Source: an alpha proteobacterium SCGC AAA028-D10
GTDB lineage: Bacteria; Pseudomonadota; Alphaproteobacteria; Pelagibacterales; Pelagibacteraceae
Reading direction: 5' to 3'
Assembly: GCA_000510845.1 (NCBI GenBank)
Contig: AZOF01000007.1
Span: 1-56,208 of the forward strand
DNA length: 56,208 nucleotides
Every line of letters starts with the position of its first letter. Positions within the stretch are counted from its first letter, which is position 1. A model generated the notes under the pieces. The model made no database searches. It was not told the DNA's origin and saw only the letters and a list, made by a program, of their open reading frames with translations. The position numbers were made by a program, and so were the translations under genes. This document shows, piece by piece, positions 37,245 to 46,530 of this stretch.

Positions 37245-38024
37245 TTATTTTAGAGGTCTACAAATTGCTCTTTTTTCACTTTTTTCTAAAAAATTTATAA
37301 CATCGCTTACTGTTTTTAAATTAGAAAATTTTTTAGCTTCTTCTATTCCATTTTTTAAAAGAGCATTTGAAAAAATTAATTTTACAGCCTGATTTAGTCC
37401 GTTTATTTCATCAGAAGTGAATCCTGCTCTTTTTAATCCTATTATATTTATTCCCTCTAAATGGGATCTATTTCCAGTAACAAGTCCATAGGGAATGACA
37501 TCTTTTTCAACTCCTGTCATTCCGCCTATCATTGCTAATTTTCCAATTCTTGTAAATTGCTGAACAGCAGAATTTCCTCCTATTATTACATTATCATCTA
37601 TTTCAACGTGTCCAGCTATAGCAACATTGTTTGCAATAATAACATTATTTCCAATTTTGCAATCATGAGCAATATGAGATGAAATCATAAATAAACAATT
37701 ATCACCTATTGTTGTAATGCCACCACCATGTTCGGTGCCAGGATTTATTGTTACATATTCCCTAATTTTATTTTTTTTTCCTATTATTAATTTTGTTTTT
37801 TCACCTTTAAACTTTAAATCTTGAGGAGCACTACCTATAGAAGCAAAAGAATAAATTTCACATTCGTCTGATATTGAAGTATCACCGGTTATATTTACAT
37901 GAGATAATATTTTTACATTTTTTCCGATTTTTACTTCTTTGCCAATAATACTAAATGGACCAACTTCTACTGAAGATTCAAATTTAGAATTTTTATCAAC
38001 AATTGCTTTATCGCTTATCATCAA
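37245..38024 (-). CDS. lpxA: UDP-N-acetylglucosamine acyltransferase
   Basis: First step of lipid A synthesis, transferring a hydroxyacyl chain from ACP to UDP-GlcNAc. Length 259. A left-handed beta-helix of hexapeptide repeats (about 1-190) contains the catalytic-histidine region ISSHIAHDCKIGNNVI and AIAGHVEIDDNV, followed by a helical C-terminus. NPGTEHGGGITTIGDN and GVEKDVIPYGLVTGNRS are typical. It overlaps fabZ by 4 bases. Confidence 0.95.
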   Translation of the reverse strand: MMISDKAIVDKNSKFESSVEVGPFSIIGKEVKIGKNVKILSHVNITGDTSISDECEIYSFASIGSAPQDLKFKGEKTKLIIGKKNKIREYVTINPGTEHGGGITTIGDNCLFMISSHIAHDCKIGNNVIIANNVAIAGHVEIDDNVIIGGNSAVQQFTRIGKLAMIGGMTGVEKDVIPYGLVTGNRSHLEGINIIGLKRAGFTSDEINGLNQAVKLIFSNALLKNGIEEAKKFSNLKTVSDVINFLEKSEKRAICRPLK

Positions 38025-38482
38025 TCTTTTCTGTCAACTATAGTAGCCATCCATTCAGAATCTGCCATAATTTTATCATTAACCATTGCAACACCTGTAT
38101 ACTTCCAAACTTTTCCTTTGGATCTTATAGCTTCTACTTTAAGTTTTAGTTCACAATCTGGCATTACAGGATTTCGAAATCTGGCGTTATTAACTGTCAT
38201 CAAATAAACTAATTTATTTTTAACAATAGCAGGATCTAAACTATAAGCAGTTAATGCAGCGGCGCTTTGGCCAAAAGCCTCCACGATTAAAACACCTGGC
38301 ATCACAGGTTGTCCTGGAAAATGTCCATTAAAGAAAAAATCTGTTTTTTTAATATTCATAACTCCTGTTGCAGAAATCATTGGAACAATATCTATTAATT
38401 TGTCGATTAATAAAAATGGCTTTCTATGAGGTATTAAGCCTTCTATTTCATCTTTATTAATTTCTTTTTTTAAATTCATCAT
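38021..38482 (-). CDS. fabZ: 3-hydroxyacyl-[acyl-carrier-protein] dehydratase
   Basis: Hot-dog-fold dehydratase of fatty acid elongation. Length 153. The catalytic histidine lies in FFNGHFPGQPVMPGVLIVEA and the catalytic glutamate in the same motif end; the N-terminal IPHRKPFLLIDKL is also conserved. Sits between lpxD and lpxA, balancing acyl flow between phospholipid and lipid A. It overlaps lpxD and lpxA by 4 bases each. Confidence 0.96.
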   Translation of the reverse strand: MMNLKKEINKDEIEGLIPHRKPFLLIDKLIDIVPMISATGVMNIKKTDFFFNGHFPGQPVMPGVLIVEAFGQSAAALTAYSLDPAIVKNKLVYLMTVNNARFRNPVMPDCELKLKVEAIRSKGKVWKYTGVAMVNDKIMADSEWMATIVDRKD

Positions 38483-39459
38483 TTCTTATCGGTTAAAAAA
38501 TCTCTTATACTTTTAGCTGGATAGCCCATCACGATTTGATTGTCCTTAATATCAGCAATAACACCACTTTTTCCACCAATTTTAACATTATTTCCTATAG
38601 ATAAATGACCAGATACTCCAGTTTGCCCTCCGATTTTAACATTATTTCCTATTATTGTGCTACCAGCTATTCCTGATTGTGCTGCTATCATACAAAAGTT
38701 TCCAATTTTAACATTGTGAGCAATTTGAACCTGATTATCAAGAGAAGTAAATTCACCAATCACAGTGTCGGTCAATGAACCTCTATCAATCGTACAAAAA
38801 GAACCTATTTGTACATTATTTTCAACAATCACTCTTCCTATGTGAGGAAATTTAACTCTTTGCTTTTTTTCAAAATTAAAACCAAAACCTGTTTGACCAA
38901 TTAATGTTCCAGACTTGATAATTACATTATCGCCTAATAACGAATTCTCAATGATAACGTTAGATCCAATAATACAATTTTTTCCAATATGAACATTTGA
39001 TTTAATAATAACATTATTACCTATTTTTGTATTATTGCCAATCTTTGCACTTTTATCAATTAAAGAGTTATTACCTATAATAATATTTTTTTTTAAAAAA
39101 TTATTTTTATTTGAAATATTAATTTTTTCATTATCAAAGCAAGATTCAGGATAAAAAATAGTAACAATTTTATAAAAATCAATTAACGGATTTTTTGAAA
39201 TAATTGGAGTAACGTTTTTGTTTAAATATTTTATAACATTTTCACTAACAATGCACACTGATGCTTTGCAATATTTAGCATCTTTTTCATAATTTAAATT
39301 ATTAAAAAAAGTTATCTCATTACTTTTTGCTTCTTTAATATTATTAACATCTAATAACTTGCTGTTTTTAGTATTGCTTTCGTTTGATTTATTTAAAATA
39401 CTTAAAACATCTTTAAACGTAATAAATTTTTTCGCTTTTTTAAAAAAAAGATTATTCAT
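38479..39459 (-). CDS. lpxD: UDP-3-O-acylglucosamine N-acyltransferase
   Basis: Adds the N-linked hydroxyacyl chain in lipid A synthesis. Length 326. The N-terminal uridine-binding domain (about 1-105) is followed by a hexapeptide-repeat beta-helix (about 110-310) with GQTGFGFNFEKKQRVKFPHI, CTIDRGSLTDTVIG and the catalytic-histidine segment VQIAHNVKIGNFCMIAAQSG. C-terminal MGYPAKSIRDF is typical. It lies 18 bases downstream of bamA. Confidence 0.95.
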   Translation of the reverse strand: MNNLFFKKAKKFITFKDVLSILNKSNESNTKNSKLLDVNNIKEAKSNEITFFNNLNYEKDAKYCKASVCIVSENVIKYLNKNVTPIISKNPLIDFYKIVTIFYPESCFDNEKINISNKNNFLKKNIIIGNNSLIDKSAKIGNNTKIGNNVIIKSNVHIGKNCIIGSNVIIENSLLGDNVIIKSGTLIGQTGFGFNFEKKQRVKFPHIGRVIVENNVQIGSFCTIDRGSLTDTVIGEFTSLDNQVQIAHNVKIGNFCMIAAQSGIAGSTIIGNNVKIGGQTGVSGHLSIGNNVKIGGKSGVIADIKDNQIVMGYPAKSIRDFLTDKK

Positions 39460-39477
39460 TATAAATTTAAATAAAAT

Positions 39478-41706
39478 TTAAAAACTTGAACCGATATTAA
39501 ATAAGAAATTTTGCTCTTTGTCGGTTGACTCTTTAGATACAGGAATACTATAAGTAAAGGTCAGTGGACCAAGAGGGCTTACAACGTCAACAGCTACACC
39601 AAGTGATGATCTTAACTTTGAACTATCGGAAATTAAATCTGAGTAATCTACGCCCCAAACATTTCCAATATCAAAAAATACAAAAGACGTTGCCCTTAAA
39701 CTTTCAGGAATTGGATTTGGAAATGTTGATTTTAAGCTCAGTGTAACTAAATTATTTCCTCCTATATGATCTCCACTATCAACTGGTCCGATACCTCGGG
39801 TCTCAAAGCCTCTAATGTCGCTTGAAGATGCGAATATACGATCTGACAATTTTACATCTTTGTTATCAAAAGCAGCAACATTTGCTAGTCTAGCTTTTAC
39901 TGATCCAATGTACTTATCATTAAAAAGTTCCTTATATAGAGTTGCGCCAACTCCTGATTGAATAGCTGGTATATCGCTTACAAAGGTTGAAATGTTTTGG
40001 TCAAAATAAAATAAAGATCCAGAAGTAGGATTAAATTTTGAGTCTCTTTGATCTAACAAAAAATTATAACCAAATGATGTAGTTGTAAAATCACCAGCTC
40101 TACTTTTAAGCAAAGTTGAAGCACTTCCAGTTATTTCTAATTTATCATGTTGAATTCCAACATTTGGTCTAAAAAAAATATCCTCATAAATTTCATACTT
40201 TGTTGCAAATTTTGAACCTAACTTTTTATTTTGATAACCGGAATTTTTAAAATCATCAAGTTCAGAAAAAACAGATGTTGCCAACTCTTTATTTGAATTG
40301 TTAAAATTAGGATCAACATAAGAAAACTCTCCCTTTATAGCCTCAGTAGAAAGCCTTCCAGTGAAATTAAGATTTATTCCTTGTCCTAAAAAATTTCTCT
40401 CGTTTACAGATGTTTCGAACAAACCTCCATTTGTTCCGAAGCCAACACCTGCACTAATACTTCCAGTTGGCTGCTCTTTCACAAACAAATTAAAATCCTT
40501 AGAATTTTTTTTATCAGAATCTTCAATCTTAAAATCTACTTTGCTAAAATATTGCTTCGATTTAATATTATCTACAGATTTTTTAATTTTTGTTGAATTT
40601 AAGTAGTCCCCTTCTGCTAAAAGAATATTATCTCTAATAGTTTTTTCTTCAGTAATTGTATTGCCATTTATATTTATTTTATTAATAAGTACTTTCTGAC
40701 CAACATTAAGAGCTAATACAATATTTATAAAATCTTCATTTTTTTTTAACTCTTGTGCATCAAGCTCAAAATTACTATATTTTTTTGACTCTAAATAACT
40801 TGTAACCTGCCTGTTCAGTTTATTTATTGTCTCAGGTGAATAAGTTTGATTTTTTAATAATTTATTTGAAATATTTTTTATTTCAGTAATATCTTGGTCT
40901 TTATATATTACATCCGATACTTTTATATCGAAGTCACCAAATTTATATTTCTTTCCAGAATTGATCGAAAACGTCAGAGAAAAATTATTATTCTTATCAG
41001 TACTTACAAAGGCGCTTTCAATTTGAGCGTCAAAAAAACCTTTATTTTTATAGAAATTTTTAAGAAGCTGTTTATCATAGTCAACTCTTTGTTCACTTAA
41101 TGCCGAAGATGAAAAGAAATTCCACCATTCATCCTCTTTAGAAGAAATAACTTCCAATAGCTGACCGTTACTAAAAAATTTATTACCAATAAAATATATA
41201 TTTTTAATTTTGGAAATTTCTTTTTTATCAATATTAATTATTAGATTAACTTGATTATTATCAATTTTTATCACTTCTGGTGTTATAGAGGCTTGATAAT
41301 ATCCAGAGGCGTTTAAAAATTCTTTTGTTGCCTCAATATCTTTTTTTAATTTAGAATTAGAAAAAATACTATTTTCTTTTAAAGTTATAATTTTGTTAAT
41401 TTGATCTAAATCAGTATCTTTAATTCCATTAATATAGAAAAAGTTTACTATTGGATTTTCAACGACAGTAATTGTAAGTACATCTTGGTTATAAGAAATC
41501 TTCACATCAGAAAAAAAATCAGTATCGTAAATTTTTTTAGTAAGATTGTTGATATAAATTGAGTCTATATTATTAATTTTTTTATCGACTAATAAGTCTA
41601 TTGTGTTTGAATTCACTCTTGAATTGCCAATAATATTAACCTTTTTAATTTCAGCAAATGAACTGCTTGTTAATATAAAGAAAAATACTACTAAAAATCT
41701 AATCAA
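39478..41706 (-). CDS. bamA: Outer membrane protein assembly factor BamA
   Basis: Core of the machine that inserts beta-barrel proteins into the outer membrane. Length 742. A signal peptide (about 1-18, cleavage near SSFA-E) is followed by POTRA domains (about 19-400; KKVNIIGNSRVNSNTI at the first, INKININGNTITEEKTIRDN at the last) and a C-terminal 16-strand barrel (about 405-742). Barrel marks are GVGFGTNGG, RDSKFNPTSGSLFYFD and GFETRGIGPVDSGDHIGGNN. The final residue is phenylalanine, the usual outer-membrane assembly signal. Its ATG overlaps the dxr stop by 4 bases; the protease rseP that normally sits between them is missing. Confidence 0.95.
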   Translation of the reverse strand: MIRFLVVFFFILTSSSFAEIKKVNIIGNSRVNSNTIDLLVDKKINNIDSIYINNLTKKIYDTDFFSDVKISYNQDVLTITVVENPIVNFFYINGIKDTDLDQINKIITLKENSIFSNSKLKKDIEATKEFLNASGYYQASITPEVIKIDNNQVNLIINIDKKEISKIKNIYFIGNKFFSNGQLLEVISSKEDEWWNFFSSSALSEQRVDYDKQLLKNFYKNKGFFDAQIESAFVSTDKNNNFSLTFSINSGKKYKFGDFDIKVSDVIYKDQDITEIKNISNKLLKNQTYSPETINKLNRQVTSYLESKKYSNFELDAQELKKNEDFINIVLALNVGQKVLINKININGNTITEEKTIRDNILLAEGDYLNSTKIKKSVDNIKSKQYFSKVDFKIEDSDKKNSKDFNLFVKEQPTGSISAGVGFGTNGGLFETSVNERNFLGQGINLNFTGRLSTEAIKGEFSYVDPNFNNSNKELATSVFSELDDFKNSGYQNKKLGSKFATKYEIYEDIFFRPNVGIQHDKLEITGSASTLLKSRAGDFTTTSFGYNFLLDQRDSKFNPTSGSLFYFDQNISTFVSDIPAIQSGVGATLYKELFNDKYIGSVKARLANVAAFDNKDVKLSDRIFASSSDIRGFETRGIGPVDSGDHIGGNNLVTLSLKSTFPNPIPESLRATSFVFFDIGNVWGVDYSDLISDSSKLRSSLGVAVDVVSPLGPLTFTYSIPVSKESTDKEQNFLFNIGSSF

Positions 41707-42842
41707 TTTACTAAGCTCCTAGAAAAATTATAAGTTTTAAAGACATCCTTTATATGTCGAATCTGATGATTTTTTAAGTGATTTTTAACTACTTTTGAAT
41801 CTAAAATACTAAGCAATTTATGTACTATATCAGTAAATAGGATCTTATTTTCCATAAATTTTTCAACTAAAATTTCATTAAGAGAATTAATTAAAATAAA
41901 ACCTTTGTCATTTAGTATTTTAGTTAATTTTAAAATTTTAATAGAAGGTATTTTTTTAATATCAGCATCATGAAAAGATAAATTTTTTTTAAAAGATAAA
42001 TTATTGCTACTAGCTTTATTAATGTAAAAATTACTATATAAAGAATTTGCAATTGGAATCTTCATATTATTATGATGATACAGCATAGAAGATAAACCAT
42101 TTTTAAATTCTACAACTGCATGAATTAAAGACTGAGGATGTATAATTATTTTAAATTTACTAATTGGAAGATTAAATATTAAAGAAGCTTCGATTACTTC
42201 TAAAATTTTATTCATCAAATTAGCAGAATCTATAGATATTTTTTTTCCCATTTTCCAATTCGGATGCTTTATAGCCTGAAGTGGTGTCACTTTTTTTAAA
42301 TTGATATTTTTTCCAAAAAATGGGCCGCCTGATGCAGTTAGATATATATTTTTTATTGAATTCATATTTTTATTCTCAATAAGATTGAAAATAGAAAAAT
42401 GCTCAGAATCTATAGGCACAAAAGAGCAATTATTTTTTTTGAGTTCTTTATAAATAAATTTCCAACCACAAATTATACTTTCTTTATTAGCTATTAGTAT
42501 TTTTTTAGAAAATTTAATAATATTTAAGGTTGGAAGCAAACCTGCAATTCCTGAAATCGCAGCAATAGTGATGTCAAATTTTATTTTTTTTAATAAATTT
42601 AAATCATTTATAATTATTATTTTATTTTTGATGCAAAAATATTTAATTTTTTCAGTTAAATAAAAATTACTAGAGTAAATATATTTTGGTTTAAATTTTT
42701 TTGCCTGAGAAATTAATAATCTAAAATTACTATTTCCATTTAATAAGATAACATCAAAATCATTTCTATTTTTTGAGATGATCTCTAAAGTTGATTTTCC
42801 AATACTTCCTGTTGACCCTAAAATACAAATTTTTTTTTTCAT
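41703..42842 (-). CDS. dxr: 1-deoxy-D-xylulose 5-phosphate reductoisomerase
   Basis: Makes MEP from DXP, the second step of the isoprenoid pathway that ispDF (18797-19903) continues. Length 379. NADPH-binding ILGSTGSIGKSTLEII (about 6-21), LIANKESIICGW, PIDSEHFSIFNLI, LTASGGPFFG and HPNWKMGKKISIDSANLMNK are all present. It overlaps cdsA by one base (TAATG) and bamA by 4. Confidence 0.95.
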   Translation of the reverse strand: MKKKICILGSTGSIGKSTLEIISKNRNDFDVILLNGNSNFRLLISQAKKFKPKYIYSSNFYLTEKIKYFCIKNKIIIINDLNLLKKIKFDITIAAISGIAGLLPTLNIIKFSKKILIANKESIICGWKFIYKELKKNNCSFVPIDSEHFSIFNLIENKNMNSIKNIYLTASGGPFFGKNINLKKVTPLQAIKHPNWKMGKKISIDSANLMNKILEVIEASLIFNLPISKFKIIIHPQSLIHAVVEFKNGLSSMLYHHNNMKIPIANSLYSNFYINKASSNNLSFKKNLSFHDADIKKIPSIKILKLTKILNDKGFILINSLNEILVEKFMENKILFTDIVHKLLSILDSKVVKNHLKNHQIRHIKDVFKTYNFSRSLVN

Positions 42843-43453
42843 TAAATAAAAAAATTTCCAAAAATAATTATCCAGATTAATCCATCTACTCTATCCAAAA
42901 AACCCCCATGACCTGGAATAAAATTTGATGTATCTTTTTTATTATTCTTTCTTTTAACGTATGACATTAATATGTCACCAAACTGACCAATGATTGATAA
43001 GAATAATTGCATAAAAATTATAGTAATATTAAATTTATAATCACTATTTAAAAAAAAAATTAAAAATGCAAACTGACTTAAGATAATCGATCCGATAGCA
43101 CCAGCCCATGTTTTGTTGGGACTTATTTGTGTTAATTTAGGTCCACCAAATAATTTTCCAAAAATGTAACCACCAATATCGCTTAGCCAAGTTAGAATAA
43201 TTAACCATAAAAAGATTAGATTAAATTCCTCAAAATTATAAATCCGTAATAAAGATAATAAGAAGACAAATAAAACAATTATTCCTAAAAAAAAAATAGC
43301 ATTTTTTCTCTTAAAAATTTTAACCCATTCAAAAATACAAAATAAAAAGACAATTAAAATTAATAAATTGGATAAAGTTTTTTGGTAAAACAAAACGTAA
43401 ATAAGTGGAAAGGCTAATAAAGAAACACTAAGCCTTTTTTTAAAATTATTCAT
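42842..43453 (-). CDS. cdsA: Phosphatidate cytidylyltransferase
   Basis: Inner-membrane enzyme making CDP-diacylglycerol, the common phospholipid precursor. Length 203, shorter than the usual 260-285, with fewer N-terminal helices. The conserved catalytic part is WLSDIGGYIFGKLFGGPK, then ISPNKTWAGAIGSI and the C-terminal IPGHGGFLDRVDGLI, which carries the signature acidic residues. Several hydrophobic helices are seen. It overlaps uppS by 8 bases and dxr by 1. Confidence 0.92.
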   Translation of the reverse strand: MNNFKKRLSVSLLAFPLIYVLFYQKTLSNLLILIVFLFCIFEWVKIFKRKNAIFFLGIIVLFVFLLSLLRIYNFEEFNLIFLWLIILTWLSDIGGYIFGKLFGGPKLTQISPNKTWAGAIGSIILSQFAFLIFFLNSDYKFNITIIFMQLFLSIIGQFGDILMSYVKRKNNKKDTSNFIPGHGGFLDRVDGLIWIIIFGNFFI

Positions 43454-44132
43454 CTAGCCCACCAAATCTACGTTTGATACCGCTAAACTTATTAACTATT
43501 TTTTTTAAATCTAAAAAATTAAAATCAGGCCAATTTTTTTCTATAAAGAATAATTCGGCATAAGAAAGTTGCCATAATAAAAAATTACTTAATCTTTTTT
43601 CCCCACCGGTTCTTACAAGAATATCAGGATCAGGCATATTTTTAGTATATAAATTATTTGAGATTAACTCCTCGCTGATTTTATTATTTTTATTTTTATG
43701 AATCTTTTTAAAAGCATTTATTAATTCAGATTTTGCACCATAATTAAATGCAAATACAACAGTAATTCGATTATTATTTTTTGTTTTTTCTTGAATCTTT
43801 TTTATAATTACTTTTAGATCGGCTGGGATATTTTTTAAGTCTCCAATAAATTTTATTCTAATATTGTTTTTATTGATTTTATTAAAATTTTTTTGATAGA
43901 ATAATTTAAATAAGAAAAATAGGTATTCAATTTCTTTTTTAGGTCTATTCCAATTCTCTGTTGAAAAAGTATAAAGTGTTAAATATTTTATATGTAATTT
44001 AATACAATTTTTTATGACTTTATTTATATTTTGAAGTCCATAATAATGTCCTTTATTACGATCGTTATATTTTTTTAACCCCCAACGGCCATTACCATCC
44101 ATAATTATGGCGATATGGGATGGCGAGATCAT
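43446..44132 (-). CDS. uppS: Isoprenyl transferase (undecaprenyl diphosphate synthase)
   Basis: cis-Prenyltransferase making the lipid carrier for peptidoglycan and LPS sugars. Length 228. The catalytic aspartate is Asp12 in IAIIMDGNGRWGLKK; also TLYTFSTENWNRP (about 52-64) and the C-terminal PDPDILVRTGGEKRLSNFLL with WQLSYAELFF. The product chain length is assumed. It overlaps frr by 4 bases and cdsA by 8. Confidence 0.95.
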   Translation of the reverse strand: MISPSHIAIIMDGNGRWGLKKYNDRNKGHYYGLQNINKVIKNCIKLHIKYLTLYTFSTENWNRPKKEIEYLFFLFKLFYQKNFNKINKNNIRIKFIGDLKNIPADLKVIIKKIQEKTKNNNRITVVFAFNYGAKSELINAFKKIHKNKNNKISEELISNNLYTKNMPDPDILVRTGGEKRLSNFLLWQLSYAELFFIEKNWPDFNFLDLKKIVNKFSGIKRRFGGLDE

Positions 44133-44677
44133 ACCTTTAGGATTTCAACTTCTTTTTCACTTAATTTTTTATCAATGTCGGCAATTTTTAAATCTGTAAT
44201 TTTCTGAACTTCATTGGAATTTTTCTTTAAATCATCTTCACTTAAATTATTATCTTTTTGTTCTTTTTTAAGTTCTTCTAAAGAATCTCGTCTAATATTT
44301 CTTATGGCTACTTTTGCTTTTTCAGCTATGGTTTTTAAAACCTTTATTAGTTCTTTCCTTCTTTCCTCTGTAAGTTTTGGAATGGCAATTCTTAATAATT
44401 GTCCGTCTACGAGTGGATTTAGGTTCAAATCAGAAGTTCTTATTGCCTGATCAACAGCACCAACATTTGCTTTATCCCACACTTGAACATTAATCATTTG
44501 TGGTTCTGGAGTAGAAACCGTTGCTAGTTGGCTTATTGGCATTTTCTGACCGTATACTTCTACCCTTACACCATCTAGCATTTTAGGATTTGCTCTTCCT
44601 GTTCTAATGGTCGATAACTCCTTTGAATATGAGCCGAGAGACAAATTCATTCTCTCCTCTATTTTTTTTATAATCAT
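44129..44677 (-). CDS. frr: Ribosome recycling factor
   Basis: Releases ribosomes from mRNA after termination together with EF-G. Length 182. LSTIRTGRANPKMLDGVRVE (about 21-40), ISQLATVSTPEPQMINVQVW and LRIAIPKLTEERRKELIKVL match the family, with the long helical arm at the C-terminus. Only 1 base separates it from tsf; the UMP kinase gene pyrH, nearly always between them, is missing. Confidence 0.96.
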   Translation of the reverse strand: MIIKKIEERMNLSLGSYSKELSTIRTGRANPKMLDGVRVEVYGQKMPISQLATVSTPEPQMINVQVWDKANVGAVDQAIRTSDLNLNPLVDGQLLRIAIPKLTEERRKELIKVLKTIAEKAKVAIRNIRRDSLEELKKEQKDNNLSEDDLKKNSNEVQKITDLKIADIDKKLSEKEVEILKV

Positions 44678-44678
44678 T

Positions 44679-45596
44679 TTAAGCTCCTGCTAATGATTTC
44701 ACTTCTTCATTAAAGTCAGTTTTTTTTACTTCAATACCTTCGCCAACTTTATATTTTATAAAAGATTTAATAACTAAATTCTGCTTAATTTCTTTTCCAA
44801 AATCTACAGTTGCCTGCTCAACCGTAATTTCTTGATTATGGATCCATTTTTGACCCATTAAAGTATTGTCAGATATTACTTTTTTTAGTTTTCCAACTAA
44901 AATTTTATCGATCATATCATCTTTTTTACCTTGATTTTTAAGTTCTTCTTTTAAAATTTCTTTTTCTTTATTAACAAAATCAATGCTCAAATCTTTCTCT
45001 GATAAAGACATGGGAGACATTGCTGCAATATGCATGCAAACTTTTCTTGAAAAATCTAAAACTTCTTTATTTTTATTCTCACAATCAATTGAAATTAAGA
45101 CTCCAATCTTTCCCATATTTTCACTTTGCAGATTATGGATATAATTTGCAATAATTCCTTTAGAATTTTCTAAATAAGCAATCCTTCTAATTTTAATATT
45201 CTCACCAATCTTTGCTATTAAATTAACCAAGGCATCTTTTATTAAAATATTATCAATTTTTGCATTAGATAAGGTTTCTAGATTAAAATTATTAGCTAGT
45301 GCAATTTTTGAAACTTCAGAACAAAAATTTATGAACTCATTATTTTTTGCAACAAAGTCTGTTTCAGAATTAATTTCTAACATACAGGCTTTAGAGTTAT
45401 TTGATGCAACTACAGCTAAACCTTCAGCTGCATCCCGTGACGATTTTTTAGCAGCTTTTGATATTCCCTTTTTACGTAAATATTCAATGGACTTTTCAAT
45501 ATCAAAATTATTCTCTGATAATGCAGTTTTACAATCTTGAATGCCAGCTCCTGTTAATTCTCTAAGTTCTTTAACTTTTGATAAATTATCAGACAT
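44679..45596 (-). CDS. tsf: Elongation factor Ts
   Basis: Nucleotide exchange factor for EF-Tu. Length 305. The N-terminal UBA-like domain has VKELRELTGAGIQDCKTALS (about 6-25), followed by the signature EINSETDFVAKNNEFINF and the C-terminal dimerisation repeat. It follows rpsB by 12 bases on the same transcript. Confidence 0.96.
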   Translation of the reverse strand: MSDNLSKVKELRELTGAGIQDCKTALSENNFDIEKSIEYLRKKGISKAAKKSSRDAAEGLAVVASNNSKACMLEINSETDFVAKNNEFINFCSEVSKIALANNFNLETLSNAKIDNILIKDALVNLIAKIGENIKIRRIAYLENSKGIIANYIHNLQSENMGKIGVLISIDCENKNKEVLDFSRKVCMHIAAMSPMSLSEKDLSIDFVNKEKEILKEELKNQGKKDDMIDKILVGKLKKVISDNTLMGQKWIHNQEITVEQATVDFGKEIKQNLVIKSFIKYKVGEGIEVKKTDFNEEVKSLAGA

Positions 45597-45608
45597 TGAA
45601 TTAACTTT

Positions 45609-46406
45609 TTAATTTTTTAAAGCTTCTTCTTTGTTCTCGGAAATTTTTATTACTTTAATTTTTGAAGTTTCTTTAGCAGCTTTTTTGGGTTTTTCTTCAT
45701 CAATTGGCTCGACTATTTTAATGTTCTGTTTTGCATCCAAAATAGTTTTTTTTGCTAAATCACAATAAAGATTGATTGATCTTCTAGCGTCATCATTTCC
45801 TGGTATTGGAAAATCAATATCATCAGGATTAGAATTGCTGTCAACAATTGCAACGATCGGTATTTTTAATTTTCTAGCCTCAGCAACTGCTAAAGATTCG
45901 ATATTTGTATCGATTACAAATAGCATGTTAGGAACGCCTCTCATATCTGCTATTCCACCCAATGACCTATTTAATTTATCACGCTCAAGGCTCATCTTAA
46001 TTAGCTCTTTTTTGGTAAAGCCTTTATTTTCTTTATTAAGTTCTTCAGTAAGTTTTTTTAATCTTTTAATTGAATTGCTAATAGTCTTCCAGTTCGTCAA
46101 CATTCCGCCTGGCCATCTATGATTAACAAAAAATTGTCCAGTTTCTTTGGCCACTTCAGCAATCAATTCACTTGCTTGTTTTTTTGTTGAAACAAATAAA
46201 ATTTTGCCGCCAGAAGCTACACATTTATGCATTTCTAACATTGCATTATTAAGTAATTTTACTGTTTGAAGTAAATCAATAATGTGGATTGAGTTCTTTT
46301 CTCCAAAAATAAATTTCTTCATTTTTGGATTCCATCTAAAAGTCTTATGACCTAAGTGTACGCCAGCTTCTAAAAGCTCTTTTACAGACGTAGAAGGTAA
46401 GTTCAT
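45609..46406 (-). CDS. rpsB: 30S ribosomal protein S2
   Basis: Small-subunit ribosomal protein. Length 265. LLEAGVHLGHKTFRWNPKMK (about 11-30), VNHRWPGGMLTNWKTI, GVPNMLFVIDTN and IPGNDDARRSI are standard. The last 35 residues or so form a charged lysine/glutamate tail seen in some alphaproteobacteria. The GGAG Shine-Dalgarno sequence (46414-46417) lies 7 bases before the ATG and is part of a predicted pseudoknot, suggesting autoregulation by S2. Confidence 0.97.
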   Translation of the reverse strand: MNLPSTSVKELLEAGVHLGHKTFRWNPKMKKFIFGEKNSIHIIDLLQTVKLLNNAMLEMHKCVASGGKILFVSTKKQASELIAEVAKETGQFFVNHRWPGGMLTNWKTISNSIKRLKKLTEELNKENKGFTKKELIKMSLERDKLNRSLGGIADMRGVPNMLFVIDTNIESLAVAEARKLKIPIVAIVDSNSNPDDIDFPIPGNDDARRSINLYCDLAKKTILDAKQNIKIVEPIDEEKPKKAAKETSKIKVIKISENKEEALKN

Positions 46407-46490
46407 CTTGTTTCTCCGGTTATTTCCACCACAGTTTCTGCCTTAATTGGACCGGGGGGTATTGCTACCCACAACTGTGTGCGAATTTTT
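46407..46490 (-). promoter_or_regulatory. Structured rpsB leader (candidate S2 autoregulatory RNA)
   Basis: Three helices can be read on the minus strand. P1 is CACAGTT (46479-46473) with AACTGTG (46436-46430). Inside it is a perfect hairpin GGGTA-GCAA-TACCC (46470-46457) closed by a GNRA tetraloop. CCGGT (46455-46451), also inside P1, can pair with ACCGG (46420-46416) outside it, making a pseudoknot that covers the GGAG ribosome binding site. Ribosomal protein S2 leaders with comparable logic are known in other proteobacteria; the assignment here is inference. Confidence 0.7.
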
Positions 46491-46495
46491 ATGGT

Positions 46496-46523
46496 TTTAT
46501 ATTAAAATCTAGGAAAAAAACAA
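46496..46523 (-). promoter_or_regulatory. rpsB promoter (sigma70 type)
   Basis: Minus-strand TTGTTT (46523-46518) and TATAAA (46501-46496) are separated by 16 bases. They lie in the gap after dnaE and would start transcription just before the structured leader of rpsB. Confidence 0.65.
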
Positions 46524-46530
46524 GTGAATA

